Shown here in pieces: positions 1 to 7,745 of a DNA stretch of 22,408 nt. Position numbers and translations under genes: made by a program. The notes beneath the pieces were generated by a model that saw nothing but the letters and a program-made list of their open reading frames with translations, was not told the origin of the DNA and searched no databases. The first letter of the stretch is position 1, and each line of letters opens with the position of its first letter. This DNA comes from a virus, in the IMG/VR virus record IMGVR_UViG_3300030329_005225, positions 1 through 22,408 of that record. One strand, written 5' to 3'.

Positions 1-2
1 GG

Positions 3-392
3 GGAGCCCGCCAACGGGGGAGGGGCCCCGAGCTGCCGATCATCAACCCCGGCACCTTGGCCCCAACCATCGACCCCTCCGAATTCGATCGCGAGCAATA
101 CCTTCGCTGGGAGATCGGGCGCCTCGCGCTGGCGGTAGAGCGCGGCGATCTGAAGTCGGTAGCCTATGGAACCGCCCTCAAGACCATGCGGACCGCTCAC
201 GCGGAGCTGTCCGCGCTGCTTCTCGCCCGAGACGCCGATCCCGCGGAGCTGACCGAGGAGGAATTGCGCGAGCATCTCGAAGCGAAGGCCCGCAGCATGC
301 CTGCGCCGCATTTGGAGATTTTCGTCCGCGTGTACCTCGAAGATCGGCCTACGCTGGAGCTGCGCCCGCGGCTGCGTGCGGTCGGTGAGTAG
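3..392 (+). CDS. Terminase small subunit-like protein (5' end outside window)
   Basis: The reading frame is open from the left edge, so the start probably lies upstream. An internal TTG at 57 has no ribosome binding site and is an unlikely start. The visible 129 residues are mostly charged helix: an N-terminal stretch ending in PTIDPSEFDREQYLRWEIGR, then a Glu/Arg/Ala-rich helical segment. No helix-turn-helix is obvious. The only support for a terminase small subunit (which recognises phage DNA and presents it to the motor) is position: it overlaps the start of a clear large terminase. Small subunits diverge too fast to recognise by eye, so another packaging accessory protein is possible. Confidence is good that it is coding, moderate on role. 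Confidence 0.5.
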   Translation, partial: GARQRGRGPELPIINPGTLAPTIDPSEFDREQYLRWEIGRLALAVERGDLKSVAYGTALKTMRTAHAELSALLLARDADPAELTEEELREHLEAKARSMPAPHLEIFVRVYLEDRPTLELRPRLRAVGE

Positions 393-1791
393 AGCTGACC
401 CCTTCTCGACGTCGGCCGACCGCGGCGAGCGGTACGCGATCGACTATGCGCGGCCCACCCGTCCCCAGCTCGCTTACCTCACCTCGCGGGAGCGCTATCT
501 GTGCTGGCGCGGTGGAAACACGATCGGCAAGACGTGGGCGATCGGCCTCGATATCGCGCACATGCTCCGCGGTACTTCGCCATTCCGGCCTCGACCGCCT
601 GGCCCCGTTGAGATTCTTCTGAGCGGGTACAGCTTCGCGCAAATGGACTCGGTCTGCCGGGCCGTCTGGGAGTGGCTACCGCGCGAGGAGGTCGATCCGA
701 AAGTCGAGTATGTCAAGGGCGGCGGATTCACCGGCTACAAGATCCCGCGGGTGCCCCTGGTCCGCGGGCCCGGCGAAGGATCGATCCTTCGGCTGGCTAC
801 CTATGGTCAGGGCGGTCAACGGGTCATGGGTATGCAGGTCGACGGCGCCTATCTAGACGAACCGCCGCCGGAGAACGTGTACTCCGAGACGATCCCGCGC
901 CTCAATGAACGCGGCGGGCTGTTCCGGGCCGGCTTTACTCCGACGCCGGAGTCACCGCCGCTCGAATACATGCAGGACGAGATCAAAGCGGGCCGGCTCG
1001 CGGAGCTGGTGACCCCGTACACTCAGGAAAATGTAACGATCTACGGTGGGATCGTACCGATCCCGCGCAAGACGCAGGCCGAAATCGATGAGCAGATTAG
1101 CCGATACCTACCCGACGAACGCGAAATGCGACGTACCGGCGACTGGTTCCCCAAACGGTCCGGCCGTTGGATGTGGGCGATCACCGACGGGCTGATCCTC
1201 GACTCCGATCCGCTCGACGATGGCCGCCACTGGTTCCTCGCTGTCGGCGTGGACCATGGAACGGAACCCGGCAAACAGTATGCGGGCCTGGTCGCCACCG
1301 ATGGTGAGCGGGTTGTGGTCCTCGATGAGGTCTGGCGGCCCGGGGTCCAGACCACGACCCAGGAGGACGCCCACGATCTCCTGTCTATGCTCAAGCGTAA
1401 CGGCCTGGTGTGGACCGACATAGACGCTTGGGTGGGAGATCGCCGGACAAACCGAAACTACTTTGGCGTGCGGAAGTGCAACACCGATCTGACCGTCGAG
1501 ATCGCCAAGCAATTGGGCATCTCACGGGAGCGGGCGGTATCTCGTGGGCTCCGGATCTCGGTTCCGTCGAAGGGCCGCGGGTCGGTCCGGCGCGGGTTTC
1601 AGTTGATCAACACGCTCGCCAAAGCCGGCAAATTCCACATTATGCGGAGGTGTGAGGGGTTCCGAGACGGCGCGGACAAGTGGGAAGGAGATCCTCGGTC
1701 CAGCCTGAAAGATCCCCTAGACGGCGTCCGCTACGCGGTCGAACGCTTCCGCGACGATCGCCGGCTCCGGCTGACACACTCTGCCGCCTGA
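376..1791 (+). CDS. Terminase large subunit (packaging ATPase and nuclease)
   Basis: This is the ATP-driven motor that packs and cuts phage DNA at the portal. The N-terminal ATPase domain shows a Walker A loop GGNTIGKT (residues 46-53) and a Walker B strand VDGAYLDE ending at D161/E162. The C-terminal RNase H-like nuclease domain shows the expected acids: D293 in VGVDHG, D317/E318 in VVVLDEV, and D449 in DPLDGVRYAVE. Length (471 residues) is normal for the family. The GTG at 376 overlaps the preceding gene by 17 bases; a second in-frame GTG at 385 overlaps by 8 and is equally possible. All catalytic residues are present, so it should be functional. It is followed by a short gap with a palindrome, the first break in the operon. 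Confidence 0.95.
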   Translation: MRSVSRADPFSTSADRGERYAIDYARPTRPQLAYLTSRERYLCWRGGNTIGKTWAIGLDIAHMLRGTSPFRPRPPGPVEILLSGYSFAQMDSVCRAVWEWLPREEVDPKVEYVKGGGFTGYKIPRVPLVRGPGEGSILRLATYGQGGQRVMGMQVDGAYLDEPPPENVYSETIPRLNERGGLFRAGFTPTPESPPLEYMQDEIKAGRLAELVTPYTQENVTIYGGIVPIPRKTQAEIDEQISRYLPDEREMRRTGDWFPKRSGRWMWAITDGLILDSDPLDDGRHWFLAVGVDHGTEPGKQYAGLVATDGERVVVLDEVWRPGVQTTTQEDAHDLLSMLKRNGLVWTDIDAWVGDRRTNRNYFGVRKCNTDLTVEIAKQLGISRERAVSRGLRISVPSKGRGSVRRGFQLINTLAKAGKFHIMRRCEGFRDGADKWEGDPRSSLKDPLDGVRYAVERFRDDRRLRLTHSAA

Positions 1792-1795
1792 CGCA

Positions 1796-1815
1796 AGGTA
1801 CGCAATTGCGTACCT
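1796..1815. repeat. Perfect 20-bp palindrome after terminase large subunit
   Basis: The sequence AGGTACGCAATTGCGTACCT reads identically on both strands and begins 5 bases after the terminase stop. It has no loop or T-run, so a dimeric protein's binding site is a better reading than an intrinsic terminator. It lies in the 58-base gap before the portal gene. Function is not known. Confidence 0.75.
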
Positions 1816-1824
1816 GGCTCGGCC

Positions 1825-1840
1825 GTGCCTGCCGTGGCAC
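1825..1840. repeat. Short inverted repeat upstream of portal start
   Basis: GTGCC and GGCAC arms flank a 6-base centre, 10 bases downstream of the larger palindrome and 9 bases before the portal GTG. In mRNA it could form a small hairpin that covers the weak portal ribosome binding region. A 5-bp stem is short and could be chance. Confidence 0.35.
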
Positions 1841-1849
1841 TGATCCGGG

Positions 1850-3334
1850 GTGGGCACTTCTCCGCACCATTTCCGCGCTCCGCCGGTCCCTGTCGATCCG
1901 TCCGAGGCGGCGCGGTGGCGCGAGACCCGCCGACGGGAGCGCCTCCTGTCGGGCACGTGGCAATCCGACCTAGAGGGCACGCTCCGCGCCCATTTCGGCC
2001 GCACCCGTCGCGCCATCATGGGCCGGAAGTCGATGGCGAGGAACCCCTTCCGGCGTCTGTGTGAGCAGCTCGCCGCAAACTACCTCGAAGGCGTGCGGGT
2101 CGAGCACCGTACCCAGGCCGGCCTCGCCGGATTCCTGGGCGCCCTCGACGGTGCCCCGGGCCTCCTGGAGCGCCTCGGGGTCTGGTCTTTTATGGTCGAC
2201 GTTCAACAGCGGATCGTGGGCCTCCGCGAAATGCTGGTCAAGGTCGAGCAGGACCGCGCCACCGGCGAATTGTATCTCCGCGACGTCCGGCCAGATTGCG
2301 TCCAGCTCGAAGCGAGGCCGGACCGGCCAGAGCTTCCGACCGTTTACCGCGAGCTCCGCTGGCGCGTCCTTGCCGACGGTCGGGGTGTCTGGGCGTGGGA
2401 CGTGTACGACGTCACCGATCCCCGCTTCCCGGCCTATCGGGTCGTCGAGGCGGGCCTGGCTGGCCATGACGGGCCCACCCTCGCCGCGCTGGAAGGGTCC
2501 GCCTACCCCTACCGCTACACCCAGGGCGACCGGGCCGGGCTTCCCTTCCTGCCGGCGGTCCTGTACCACGCGCGGCGGACGGGCCGGCTGTGGGATCCTT
2601 ACCGCGAAGTCGAAGCCGTAGAAGCTACCATGGACGTGGCCGCGGCCTATACCTTTCTTCAGCATGGCCTATTCCGCGCGTCGTACCCGATCCGCTGGGT
2701 CCATGGCGCGATGCTGGCCGGTGCCGCCGTCGAGGGCGACGGATCCGAGGCGCGCATGGCGATCCCGACGGATCCCACGTCCCTGGCGCTGCTGGTCAAG
2801 GACCCGACGGCCGACACGGTACAAACCGGCCAATGGGGCCCGGGCGTCGACCCGGTACAGCTACAGATGGCCGTCGAGAAGCTAGAGGCCGCCCTGTCGA
2901 GCTTCGACGGCCTCGACGTCGGGCCCGTTCTCCGCGGTAGTAGCAACCCGATGAGCGCTGAAGCGTTGACGATCTCGCGGCAGACCAAGCGCGAGGCCCA
3001 GCAGCGGTACGGGCGCGTCCTCGAACCCTCCGACGTCGCGCTGGTCGAGCTGATCGCGGTGATGTCCAACCTCACGGGAGCCGCGCCTCCGGTACCGGAG
3101 CAGGGGTACACGGTCGAACACCGGCTTCTCCCGCTGTCCCCGGCGGAGCGCCGCGAGCGCCGCGAGCACAACACCTACCGCCTCAAGGAGGGGTTGATGT
3201 CGCGCGTCGACGCTTACATCGACGAACACCCCGGCACGTCGCGCGAGGAGGCCGAGGTGGCCCTGGTCCGCGTGGCGGAGGAACAGGCGCGCCTGGCGGC
3301 CGCTGCACCGATTGTGGAGATCCCTGATGCCTGA
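1850..3334 (+). CDS. Portal protein
   Basis: The portal forms the ring at one capsid vertex through which DNA enters and leaves, binding terminase and then the neck proteins. The 494-residue length fits siphovirus portals. It has a helical N-terminus with the segment MARNPFRRLCEQLAANYLEG, a beta-rich middle with tryptophan-rich strands (RELRWRVLADGRGVWAWDVYDV), and a C-terminal helical part containing SSNPMSAEALTISRQTKREA. That last segment resembles the stem/crown helix region of Mu gp29- and SPP1-type portals. Position between terminase and scaffold/capsid supports the call. The start is GTG at 1850 with only a weak GGGG upstream; no better in-frame start is evident. Its end overlaps the next gene by 8 bases. 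Confidence 0.85.
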   Translation: MGTSPHHFRAPPVPVDPSEAARWRETRRRERLLSGTWQSDLEGTLRAHFGRTRRAIMGRKSMARNPFRRLCEQLAANYLEGVRVEHRTQAGLAGFLGALDGAPGLLERLGVWSFMVDVQQRIVGLREMLVKVEQDRATGELYLRDVRPDCVQLEARPDRPELPTVYRELRWRVLADGRGVWAWDVYDVTDPRFPAYRVVEAGLAGHDGPTLAALEGSAYPYRYTQGDRAGLPFLPAVLYHARRTGRLWDPYREVEAVEATMDVAAAYTFLQHGLFRASYPIRWVHGAMLAGAAVEGDGSEARMAIPTDPTSLALLVKDPTADTVQTGQWGPGVDPVQLQMAVEKLEAALSSFDGLDVGPVLRGSSNPMSAEALTISRQTKREAQQRYGRVLEPSDVALVELIAVMSNLTGAAPPVPEQGYTVEHRLLPLSPAERRERREHNTYRLKEGLMSRVDAYIDEHPGTSREEAEVALVRVAEEQARLAAAAPIVEIPDA

Positions 3335-3929
3335 CGTGACGATCGACTCCAAGGAGCTGGCCACCCTGCGAAAGCTCGCGGCCCAGGCTGAGGCCTACCA
3401 GGAGCAGCTCGGGACCGTACAAAGCCAATTCGACACCTTCCGCGCTGAGTCGTCTGCGGCGATTGAGGCCGCGCGCTCCGAGGAGCGTGCCGGGTTTGCG
3501 CGGGAGCGGGCCTTCTCCGACGCCGGGATCAAGTCGGAGCGGATCCAGCGCCTCTTCTCGCTTGAGTTCGAGGAGCAGCGCGCCGACGGCGTGGCCGATT
3601 TCGCAACCTGGATGCAGGGCATCCGAGACGCGGAGCCCGAAGCGCGGCCCGAGGTCCTCGCGCCCTTCCTGCCGCAGGCGCCGCCGGCCTCGGGGGAGGT
3701 ACCCCGTCACTCTGAAAGGGGAGCCCAGTACCAGGGGGGACCGTCTCGGGTCCTGAACCATGCCCCCGTCGGTCCGGCCAGCTCGCCCGACGCGGGCGGA
3801 GTCTTCACCGCGGAGTCGATCCGCGGGATGTCCGCCGCGGAGTTTTCCGCCGCGATCCCCACCCTGTCGAAGCTGATTCCAGGCCTCGACAATTTCCACC
3901 CTCCGGGCGCAACGTCCGAGAATAACTGA
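3327..3929 (+). CDS. Capsid assembly scaffold protein
   Basis: Scaffolds guide capsid subunits into a procapsid and are then removed. The 200-residue product is acidic and mostly helical: a Glu/Ala-rich coiled-coil-like stretch over about residues 8-60 (KELATLRKLAAQAEAYQEQL and following), then a Pro/Gly/Ser-rich middle (about 115-155) and a final short helix. That layout and the place just before the capsid gene fit a scaffold. The ATG at 3327 was chosen over an upstream TTG at 3312 because GGAGA (3316-3320) is well spaced ahead of it. I see no serine protease triad or prohead protease fused to it, and no separate protease gene nearby. The main alternative is a minor capsid protein. Confidence 0.7.
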   Translation: MPDVTIDSKELATLRKLAAQAEAYQEQLGTVQSQFDTFRAESSAAIEAARSEERAGFARERAFSDAGIKSERIQRLFSLEFEEQRADGVADFATWMQGIRDAEPEARPEVLAPFLPQAPPASGEVPRHSERGAQYQGGPSRVLNHAPVGPASSPDAGGVFTAESIRGMSAAEFSAAIPTLSKLIPGLDNFHPPGATSENN

Positions 3930-3938
3930 GGTTTTCAC

Positions 3939-4865
3939 ATGCCTATCAATACCGGCGCCGTCCCCGGCTCGAACGCACTCACCACTGAGGTCGCGATCCA
4001 GTTCGCGGGCTTGATGCTCGGCGACCGTTCCAACCTGCGGAACCATCCGGCACTCCTCAACCTCAACGCCTACGGCTTTGGCCGGGTCGGTAGCGGATCC
4101 GGCACCTACCAGTGGCCGATCTTCGACTGGGACCGCGGAGCCCTGACCGCCTATGCGGAGGGCGTCACCATCACCGAAGACACCCTGTCCTCTCTCCAGC
4201 GGCAGCTCGCCGCGGCCCGTTACGGCGGTATGAACGCCGTGACCGATGATATGCGGGCCGTCGATCCCACGGGCAGCCTGGCCCCGATGCGCTTTATGAT
4301 GCACGGTGTCGCGAAGGCGGCGCAGACCTTGACCGACCTGATCGCCAAGCTGACTACCGGCTGGTCCTCGCAGGTCGGGACCACGGCGGTCGCGATGACG
4401 CACGACACCTTCATCGCGGCGAAGAAGGCGCTGATTCAGAATTCTGTGCCCGGGCCTTACATGCTGGTCTGGCACCAGGACCAGCACGCCGACTGGATCG
4501 ACGATCTCGAAGCTCGAACCGGCGTGACGCAATGGCGGCCCGCAACGGCCGAACAGATGCGCCTCCGCGGGCCCGGCTTCCAAGGTTCCTACGACGGCGT
4601 CGACATCTTCACCACCGACAAGGTTGCCGACTCCGGCGGCGACTGGGTCGGGCAGATGATCGGCGGCGGCGCGATCGCGTTCGGTGAGCAGGAGATCGTC
4701 GCGCCCGAGGACGCGAACATCCTTTTCCACCTCGGGCCGATCCTCGTCGAAGCCGAGCGGACCGCCTCTGACTCCGTGTCTTCGGTCTATACGTCGTATC
4801 GCGTCGGTGTGATCGAGGTTGAGGACGGCCGGGGCTGCGGGCTCCTGTCGGTGAAGGCCCCCTGA
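3939..4865 (+). CDS. Major capsid protein, HK97-type
   Basis: The protein builds the icosahedral head. It has 308 residues, a usual size for HK97-fold capsid proteins without a long N-terminal delta domain. Visible traits include an N-terminal arm, an aromatic segment YQWPIFDWDRGALTAYAEGV followed by TITEDT (about residues 64-90, like an E-loop/strand region), a long spine-like helix near residues 115-140, and mixed alpha/beta segments ending in SVYTSYRVGVIEVEDGRG, typical of the A and P domains. A TGAGG ribosome binding site precedes the ATG. It sits between scaffold and connector genes, and its stop overlaps the next start (TGATG). No decoration gene is obvious. Confidence 0.88.
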   Translation: MPINTGAVPGSNALTTEVAIQFAGLMLGDRSNLRNHPALLNLNAYGFGRVGSGSGTYQWPIFDWDRGALTAYAEGVTITEDTLSSLQRQLAAARYGGMNAVTDDMRAVDPTGSLAPMRFMMHGVAKAAQTLTDLIAKLTTGWSSQVGTTAVAMTHDTFIAAKKALIQNSVPGPYMLVWHQDQHADWIDDLEARTGVTQWRPATAEQMRLRGPGFQGSYDGVDIFTTDKVADSGGDWVGQMIGGGAIAFGEQEIVAPEDANILFHLGPILVEAERTASDSVSSVYTSYRVGVIEVEDGRGCGLLSVKAP

Positions 4866-5536
4866 TGGCGGTGCGGCGTAAATCGTCGAAGGCGGCGGCG
4901 GCCTCTCCGGGCGCTGGCCTTTCCAGGGACGCAGCGCGGCCGACAGCTCCCCAGGAGCTTCTACGGCTTGAGCCTCGGCCATGGTTCACCCTTCTTCATC
5001 ACATCGCCCAGTGGGACGTGTTCACGGTGGGCGATGGGTTGACGGTAGCGCCGCGCCTTGTGGAGTTTTACTACCAGGCCGGTGTCAGCGGCGTTGTGCA
5101 GTTGCGGAAGCAGCTAAGCGGCGACGCTACATCCGCCCTGGCCTGGAAGGGTCGCCAGGGATGGCGCGAGATCGCCGGCGCGGATTCTCGGACCGTGGTG
5201 GCCTTCGGCGCTGAGGTCCGCGGATACGTCGGCGTGTACGACGGCCATAAGGGCCCGATCCATGTGCCGCGATGGCGGCGGCCTCTCCGCCTTCCCGGCC
5301 GCGTCCGGTGGGAGTACGACACCGAGGGCCGGGTGGCCTTCGCGGCCTCTCTCGTCGACTCCGGCGAGATCGCGCCGATGTTGCCCCACGTCGGCCGCGC
5401 GCTTGCGCTCACCCTTCGCGGCCAGCGGGACAAATACTCCAGCCGCCGAGACGCCCGAAACGACGCCCGCGCCGATATCTACTCGGCCAAGCTCGAAGCC
5501 CTTGAGGCCTACATGGCCGCCCGGGCCGCGGCATAA
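4865..5536 (+). CDS. Unknown head-region protein
   Basis: This 223-residue product is not recognised. It begins with a basic, alanine-rich tail (MAVRRKSSKAAAASPGAG), has an aromatic/beta-like middle (PWFTLLHHIAQWDVFTVGDG), and ends with an Arg/Ala-rich helix (SRRDARNDARADIYSAKLEA). The gene is joined to its neighbours by single-base overlaps (TGATG before, TAATG after), so it is clearly part of the structural operon. Between capsid and head-tail adaptor genes, a head decoration, head-closure or DNA-contacting minor head role is plausible; the basic ends would suit nucleic acid or capsid contact. This is inference from place and composition only. Confidence 0.6.
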   Translation: MAVRRKSSKAAAASPGAGLSRDAARPTAPQELLRLEPRPWFTLLHHIAQWDVFTVGDGLTVAPRLVEFYYQAGVSGVVQLRKQLSGDATSALAWKGRQGWREIAGADSRTVVAFGAEVRGYVGVYDGHKGPIHVPRWRRPLRLPGRVRWEYDTEGRVAFAASLVDSGEIAPMLPHVGRALALTLRGQRDKYSSRRDARNDARADIYSAKLEALEAYMAARAAA

Positions 5537-6291
5537 TGGCGGATCCCCTCGTCTACTCTGCGAGGTTTGCGGGCCCGGCGTTCCTCCGCCGCGGCTCCGC
5601 CTCCCTCGTGCGGGCCCCGGTCTACCACGCCGGGGCCCTCGTGGTGCCCAGCGCGGCTACGGTGTCGCTTCTCAAGCCCGACGGGGTGGCGATCTTCTCG
5701 GGCCGTGCGGCGTCCGTCGTCGACTCGGTGATGGAGTACACGATCCCGGCGGCGGATCTGCCGTCTACGCTCGACCTGGCGGAGGGCTACCGCCTTGAGT
5801 GGCTAATGACGGTCGGCGGGGTCGCCTTCGACCCTCGCCAAGGTGCGATCGTCGGCCGCTCCGCGCTGCATCCGGTGGCCACCGACGCGGATCTGGTGGA
5901 GCTGGAATCCGCCTTAGACCGCCTCCGGCCGTCGGCGTGGTCGTCGTACCAGTCGAAGCTCGACGCAGCCTGGAAGGACATTGCCAAGCGCCTCCGCCGG
6001 GAGGGAAACCGGCCCAATTTGATCCTTGAGCCGGAGGAGCTGCGGGACGCTCACCGGTTCCACGCGTTGGCGCTGATCTTCGCGGATTTTGCTACGAACG
6101 CCGACCCCGAAGCCGGGTATCTCGAAAAGTCGAAATTCTACGGCCGCCAATATGCGGCGGAGTGGGCTGGCATTGAATTCGCATACGATACCGACGACGA
6201 CGGCGATCGGGACACGACTAAGACGGCCACCCCTCCGCTATTCCTGACCTCGGGCGCCTATGACAACATCGCCGATCGGTGGTCCTGGTGA
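5536..6291 (+). CDS. Head-tail adaptor/connector-like protein
   Basis: This 251-residue protein probably belongs to the neck that links portal to tail. The first ~110 residues look beta-rich (short hydrophobic strands such as GALVVPSAATVSLLKPDGVA). The second half is helical and acidic, with DADLVELESALDRL, then a helix pair around residues 130-200, and an unusual Asp-rich stretch YDTDDDGDRD near the C-terminus. A helical domain following the capsid gene matches gp6/gp15-type connector proteins of HK97-like and SPP1-like phages in layout. The fusion with an N-terminal beta domain is less usual. The start overlaps the preceding stop (TAATG). Confidence 0.5.
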   Translation: MADPLVYSARFAGPAFLRRGSASLVRAPVYHAGALVVPSAATVSLLKPDGVAIFSGRAASVVDSVMEYTIPAADLPSTLDLAEGYRLEWLMTVGGVAFDPRQGAIVGRSALHPVATDADLVELESALDRLRPSAWSSYQSKLDAAWKDIAKRLRREGNRPNLILEPEELRDAHRFHALALIFADFATNADPEAGYLEKSKFYGRQYAAEWAGIEFAYDTDDDGDRDTTKTATPPLFLTSGAYDNIADRWSW

Positions 6292-6725
6292 CCCTCGCCG
6301 GCATCCGTCAAGCCGTCGCGGGCCGGGTCTCGGGCTGGTCCGGCTGGTCTCAATCGACCTGGTATTGGCAGGCGTTTGGCCTGGTCCCCGGTAGCCGAAA
6401 GCACAAGCACTTCTCCGTGGGCGTCGAACGCACCGACGCCCAGCCGGGGCGCCAGCGGTCCGACTCCGGCGCCCTCTGCCGCTCGGTGCTGGTTCTGCGC
6501 TTCGCCTACACCTTCCGCGGGTCCGACGCCGTGACCGACGGCGACGCCGCCCTGGGCGCCGCTCAGGAGCTGATCGAGCGGATCATGGTGCAAGGCGGCG
6601 GCTGGCCTACCTCCGAGCTTCAGATCCAGATCCGCGGCCTCCAGGTCGGCTTGCTCGACAGCACACACACCGAGCAGATCGGCGAGATCCAGTTCTCCGT
6701 CCTCCACTACCTCGACCTCGAATAG
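6288..6725 (+). CDS. Tail terminator / tail completion protein
   Basis: This 145-residue protein probably caps the growing tail tube and joins it to the head. It starts with AGIRQAVAGRVSGWSGWSQS, has a strand-rich core including RSVLVLRFAYTFRGSD, a central helix (AALGAAQELIERIM), and a C-terminal strand pattern with Gln/Glu-Ile repeats (LQIQIRGLQVG, IGEIQFSVLHYLDLE). The alternating alpha/beta pattern and location directly before the tail tube gene fit the gpU/gp17-type terminator family. The GTG at 6288, overlapping the previous stop as GTGA, was preferred over an in-frame GTG at 6279 because four-base overlaps are common in this operon. Confidence 0.6.
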   Translation: MTLAGIRQAVAGRVSGWSGWSQSTWYWQAFGLVPGSRKHKHFSVGVERTDAQPGRQRSDSGALCRSVLVLRFAYTFRGSDAVTDGDAALGAAQELIERIMVQGGGWPTSELQIQIRGLQVGLLDSTHTEQIGEIQFSVLHYLDLE

Positions 6726-6736
6726 GAGCGATCCCC

Positions 6737-7207
6737 ATGGCATCCCCACGAATTCCCCGCGATGGTACGATCACCGTAGAAGACGACTCCGGAACCCCAA
6801 TTTCGTACACAGTCCTGTACGAGGACGGCGACTACAAAGGGCCGGAGATGATGGAGGACCAGTCTGACATCGCGGAGTTCTACGATCGTCAGGAGCTGTA
6901 CGCGATCCGGAAGACCCAGCGGAAGTCTGCGGCGTTTTCGTTCTCCGCCCATCTTACCGACGTCGAGGGCTGGAAGCTCAAGGACGCGTTTTCTAAAACG
7001 GGCGCCTATTCCTCCGGCGTCTCGACTTCCGCGAGCTACGGCGACGTGTGGACGGTCAAGGTGACGTGGACCGACGGCACCCTTTCGCAGGTCCTGCCCC
7101 ATTGCCATGGCAAGGTGACCTTCTCCGAGGGTGAGCCGGGCAAGGTTGAAGTCTCCGGTACCGTCTTCTTCTTCACCGCCGCCGAGGTGGCGGCGCTGAC
7201 CTCATGA
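6737..7207 (+). CDS. Major tail tube protein
   Basis: The 156-residue product is predicted to form the hexameric rings of the tail tube. It is almost wholly beta-stranded, beginning MASPRIPRDGTITVEDDSG and continuing with strands such as AAFSFSAHLTDVEGW, WTVKVTWTDG and KVTFSEGEPGKVEVSGTVFF. A "GEPGKVEVSGTVFF" type ending is typical of tube proteins. AGGAG at 6724-6728 lies 8 bases before the ATG, one of the stronger initiation sites here, as expected for an abundant virion protein. It precedes the tail assembly chaperone genes, which supports the call. Confidence 0.8.
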   Translation: MASPRIPRDGTITVEDDSGTPISYTVLYEDGDYKGPEMMEDQSDIAEFYDRQELYAIRKTQRKSAAFSFSAHLTDVEGWKLKDAFSKTGAYSSGVSTSASYGDVWTVKVTWTDGTLSQVLPHCHGKVTFSEGEPGKVEVSGTVFFFTAAEVAALTS

Positions 7208-7635
7208 TCGAGGATCTCCCGCGCGAGGATACCGCCGAGGAGGCGGATCCGACGGTTCCGGACTATCTGGAGATCGTCGGCCGTCGCATGCCGGCCATGC
7301 TCCCGCCCTCTGTCGCCGTCCGTGAGGAGCTTGCGGATCTCTGGGTCCGCAAGTCCGAGCTCCACGCGTCGAGGATTGCGGGGGCGTTCCTGGGCACCTG
7401 CTGCCCTTCCTTGGCGGCTCAGGCTGGCGTCACTCTCCGCGGCTGCGGTTTCGATCTCTTCGTGTTCGGCGGCGGCGTCTACGACTACTTGAGATCCAAG
7501 GGGCTGACCCGGATCGAGGTGTTCCAGGCGTCGCTACCATTTCGTGATGCGGTCCTGGTCGCCCTCTTCCCGCGGGAGTCGGAGGTGTCGGCGCAGGTGG
7601 ATTTTATCGAAGCCGGCGGGGGCGGCTCGACCTGA
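7204..7635 (+). CDS. Tail assembly chaperone, first frame (G-like)
   Basis: The 143-residue protein lies between tail tube and tape measure, the usual place of the tail assembly chaperone that coats the tape measure before tube polymerisation. It starts by ATGA overlap with the tube gene. The N-terminus is acidic (IEDLPREDTAEEADPTVPD), followed by helices and a Cys/Gly segment (GTCCPSLAAQAGVTLRGCG), and the end is Gly-rich (EAGGGGST). It is followed by a short ORF in the -1 frame whose product resembles the T part of G/GT pairs. The sequence alone cannot show whether the two are joined by frameshifting or made separately via the TGATG overlap. Confidence 0.7.
   Translation: MIEDLPREDTAEEADPTVPDYLEIVGRRMPAMLPPSVAVREELADLWVRKSELHASRIAGAFLGTCCPSLAAQAGVTLRGCGFDLFVFGGGVYDYLRSKGLTRIEVFQASLPFRDAVLVALFPRESEVSAQVDFIEAGGGGST
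7617..7623 (+). other. Possible -1 ribosomal frameshift site
   Basis: In the frame of the first chaperone ORF the codons read GGC GGG GGC, giving CGGGGGC in heptamer position, 10 bases before the stop. It misses the XXXYYYZ rule at the first base but contains a G5 run. The -1 frame is open from 7548 to 7745, so a slip here would fuse the two chaperone parts. This is a candidate only. Confidence 0.3.
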
Positions 7636-7745
7636 TGGCCTTGCGGCTCTGCCGGCGGTGGAATCGGGAGCCCGGGTGGTTCCGCGGTCTACCCCGGGCC
7701 CGTCAGATCGAAGTCCTCGCCGAGCTGAACCTGGGAGCGGAGTAA
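7635..7745 (+). CDS. Tail assembly chaperone, second frame (T-like, 36 aa)
   Basis: This small ORF runs from the ATG in TGATG at the end of the first chaperone part to a TAA overlapping the next start. It encodes 36 residues, starting MALRLCRRWNREPGWFRGLP and continuing with an acidic helix (RQIEVLAELNLG). The pattern Trp-x-x-x-Pro-x-Trp-Phe followed by a short helix is characteristic of the C-terminal part of gpGT-type chaperones, which binds the tape measure. Its frame is -1 relative to the upstream ORF, as in lambda. It may be an extension produced by frameshifting rather than an independent protein. Removing it would leave an otherwise unexplained 109-base gap in a gapless operon. Confidence 0.65.
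   Translation: MALRLCRRWNREPGWFRGLPRARQIEVLAELNLGAE

Noticed and set aside
3183-4982. 599-codon open frame on the minus strand
   Set aside because: It lies antisense to scaffold and capsid genes, has low-complexity Arg/Gly/Pro-rich product and no ribosome binding site; typical shadow of GC-rich codon usage.
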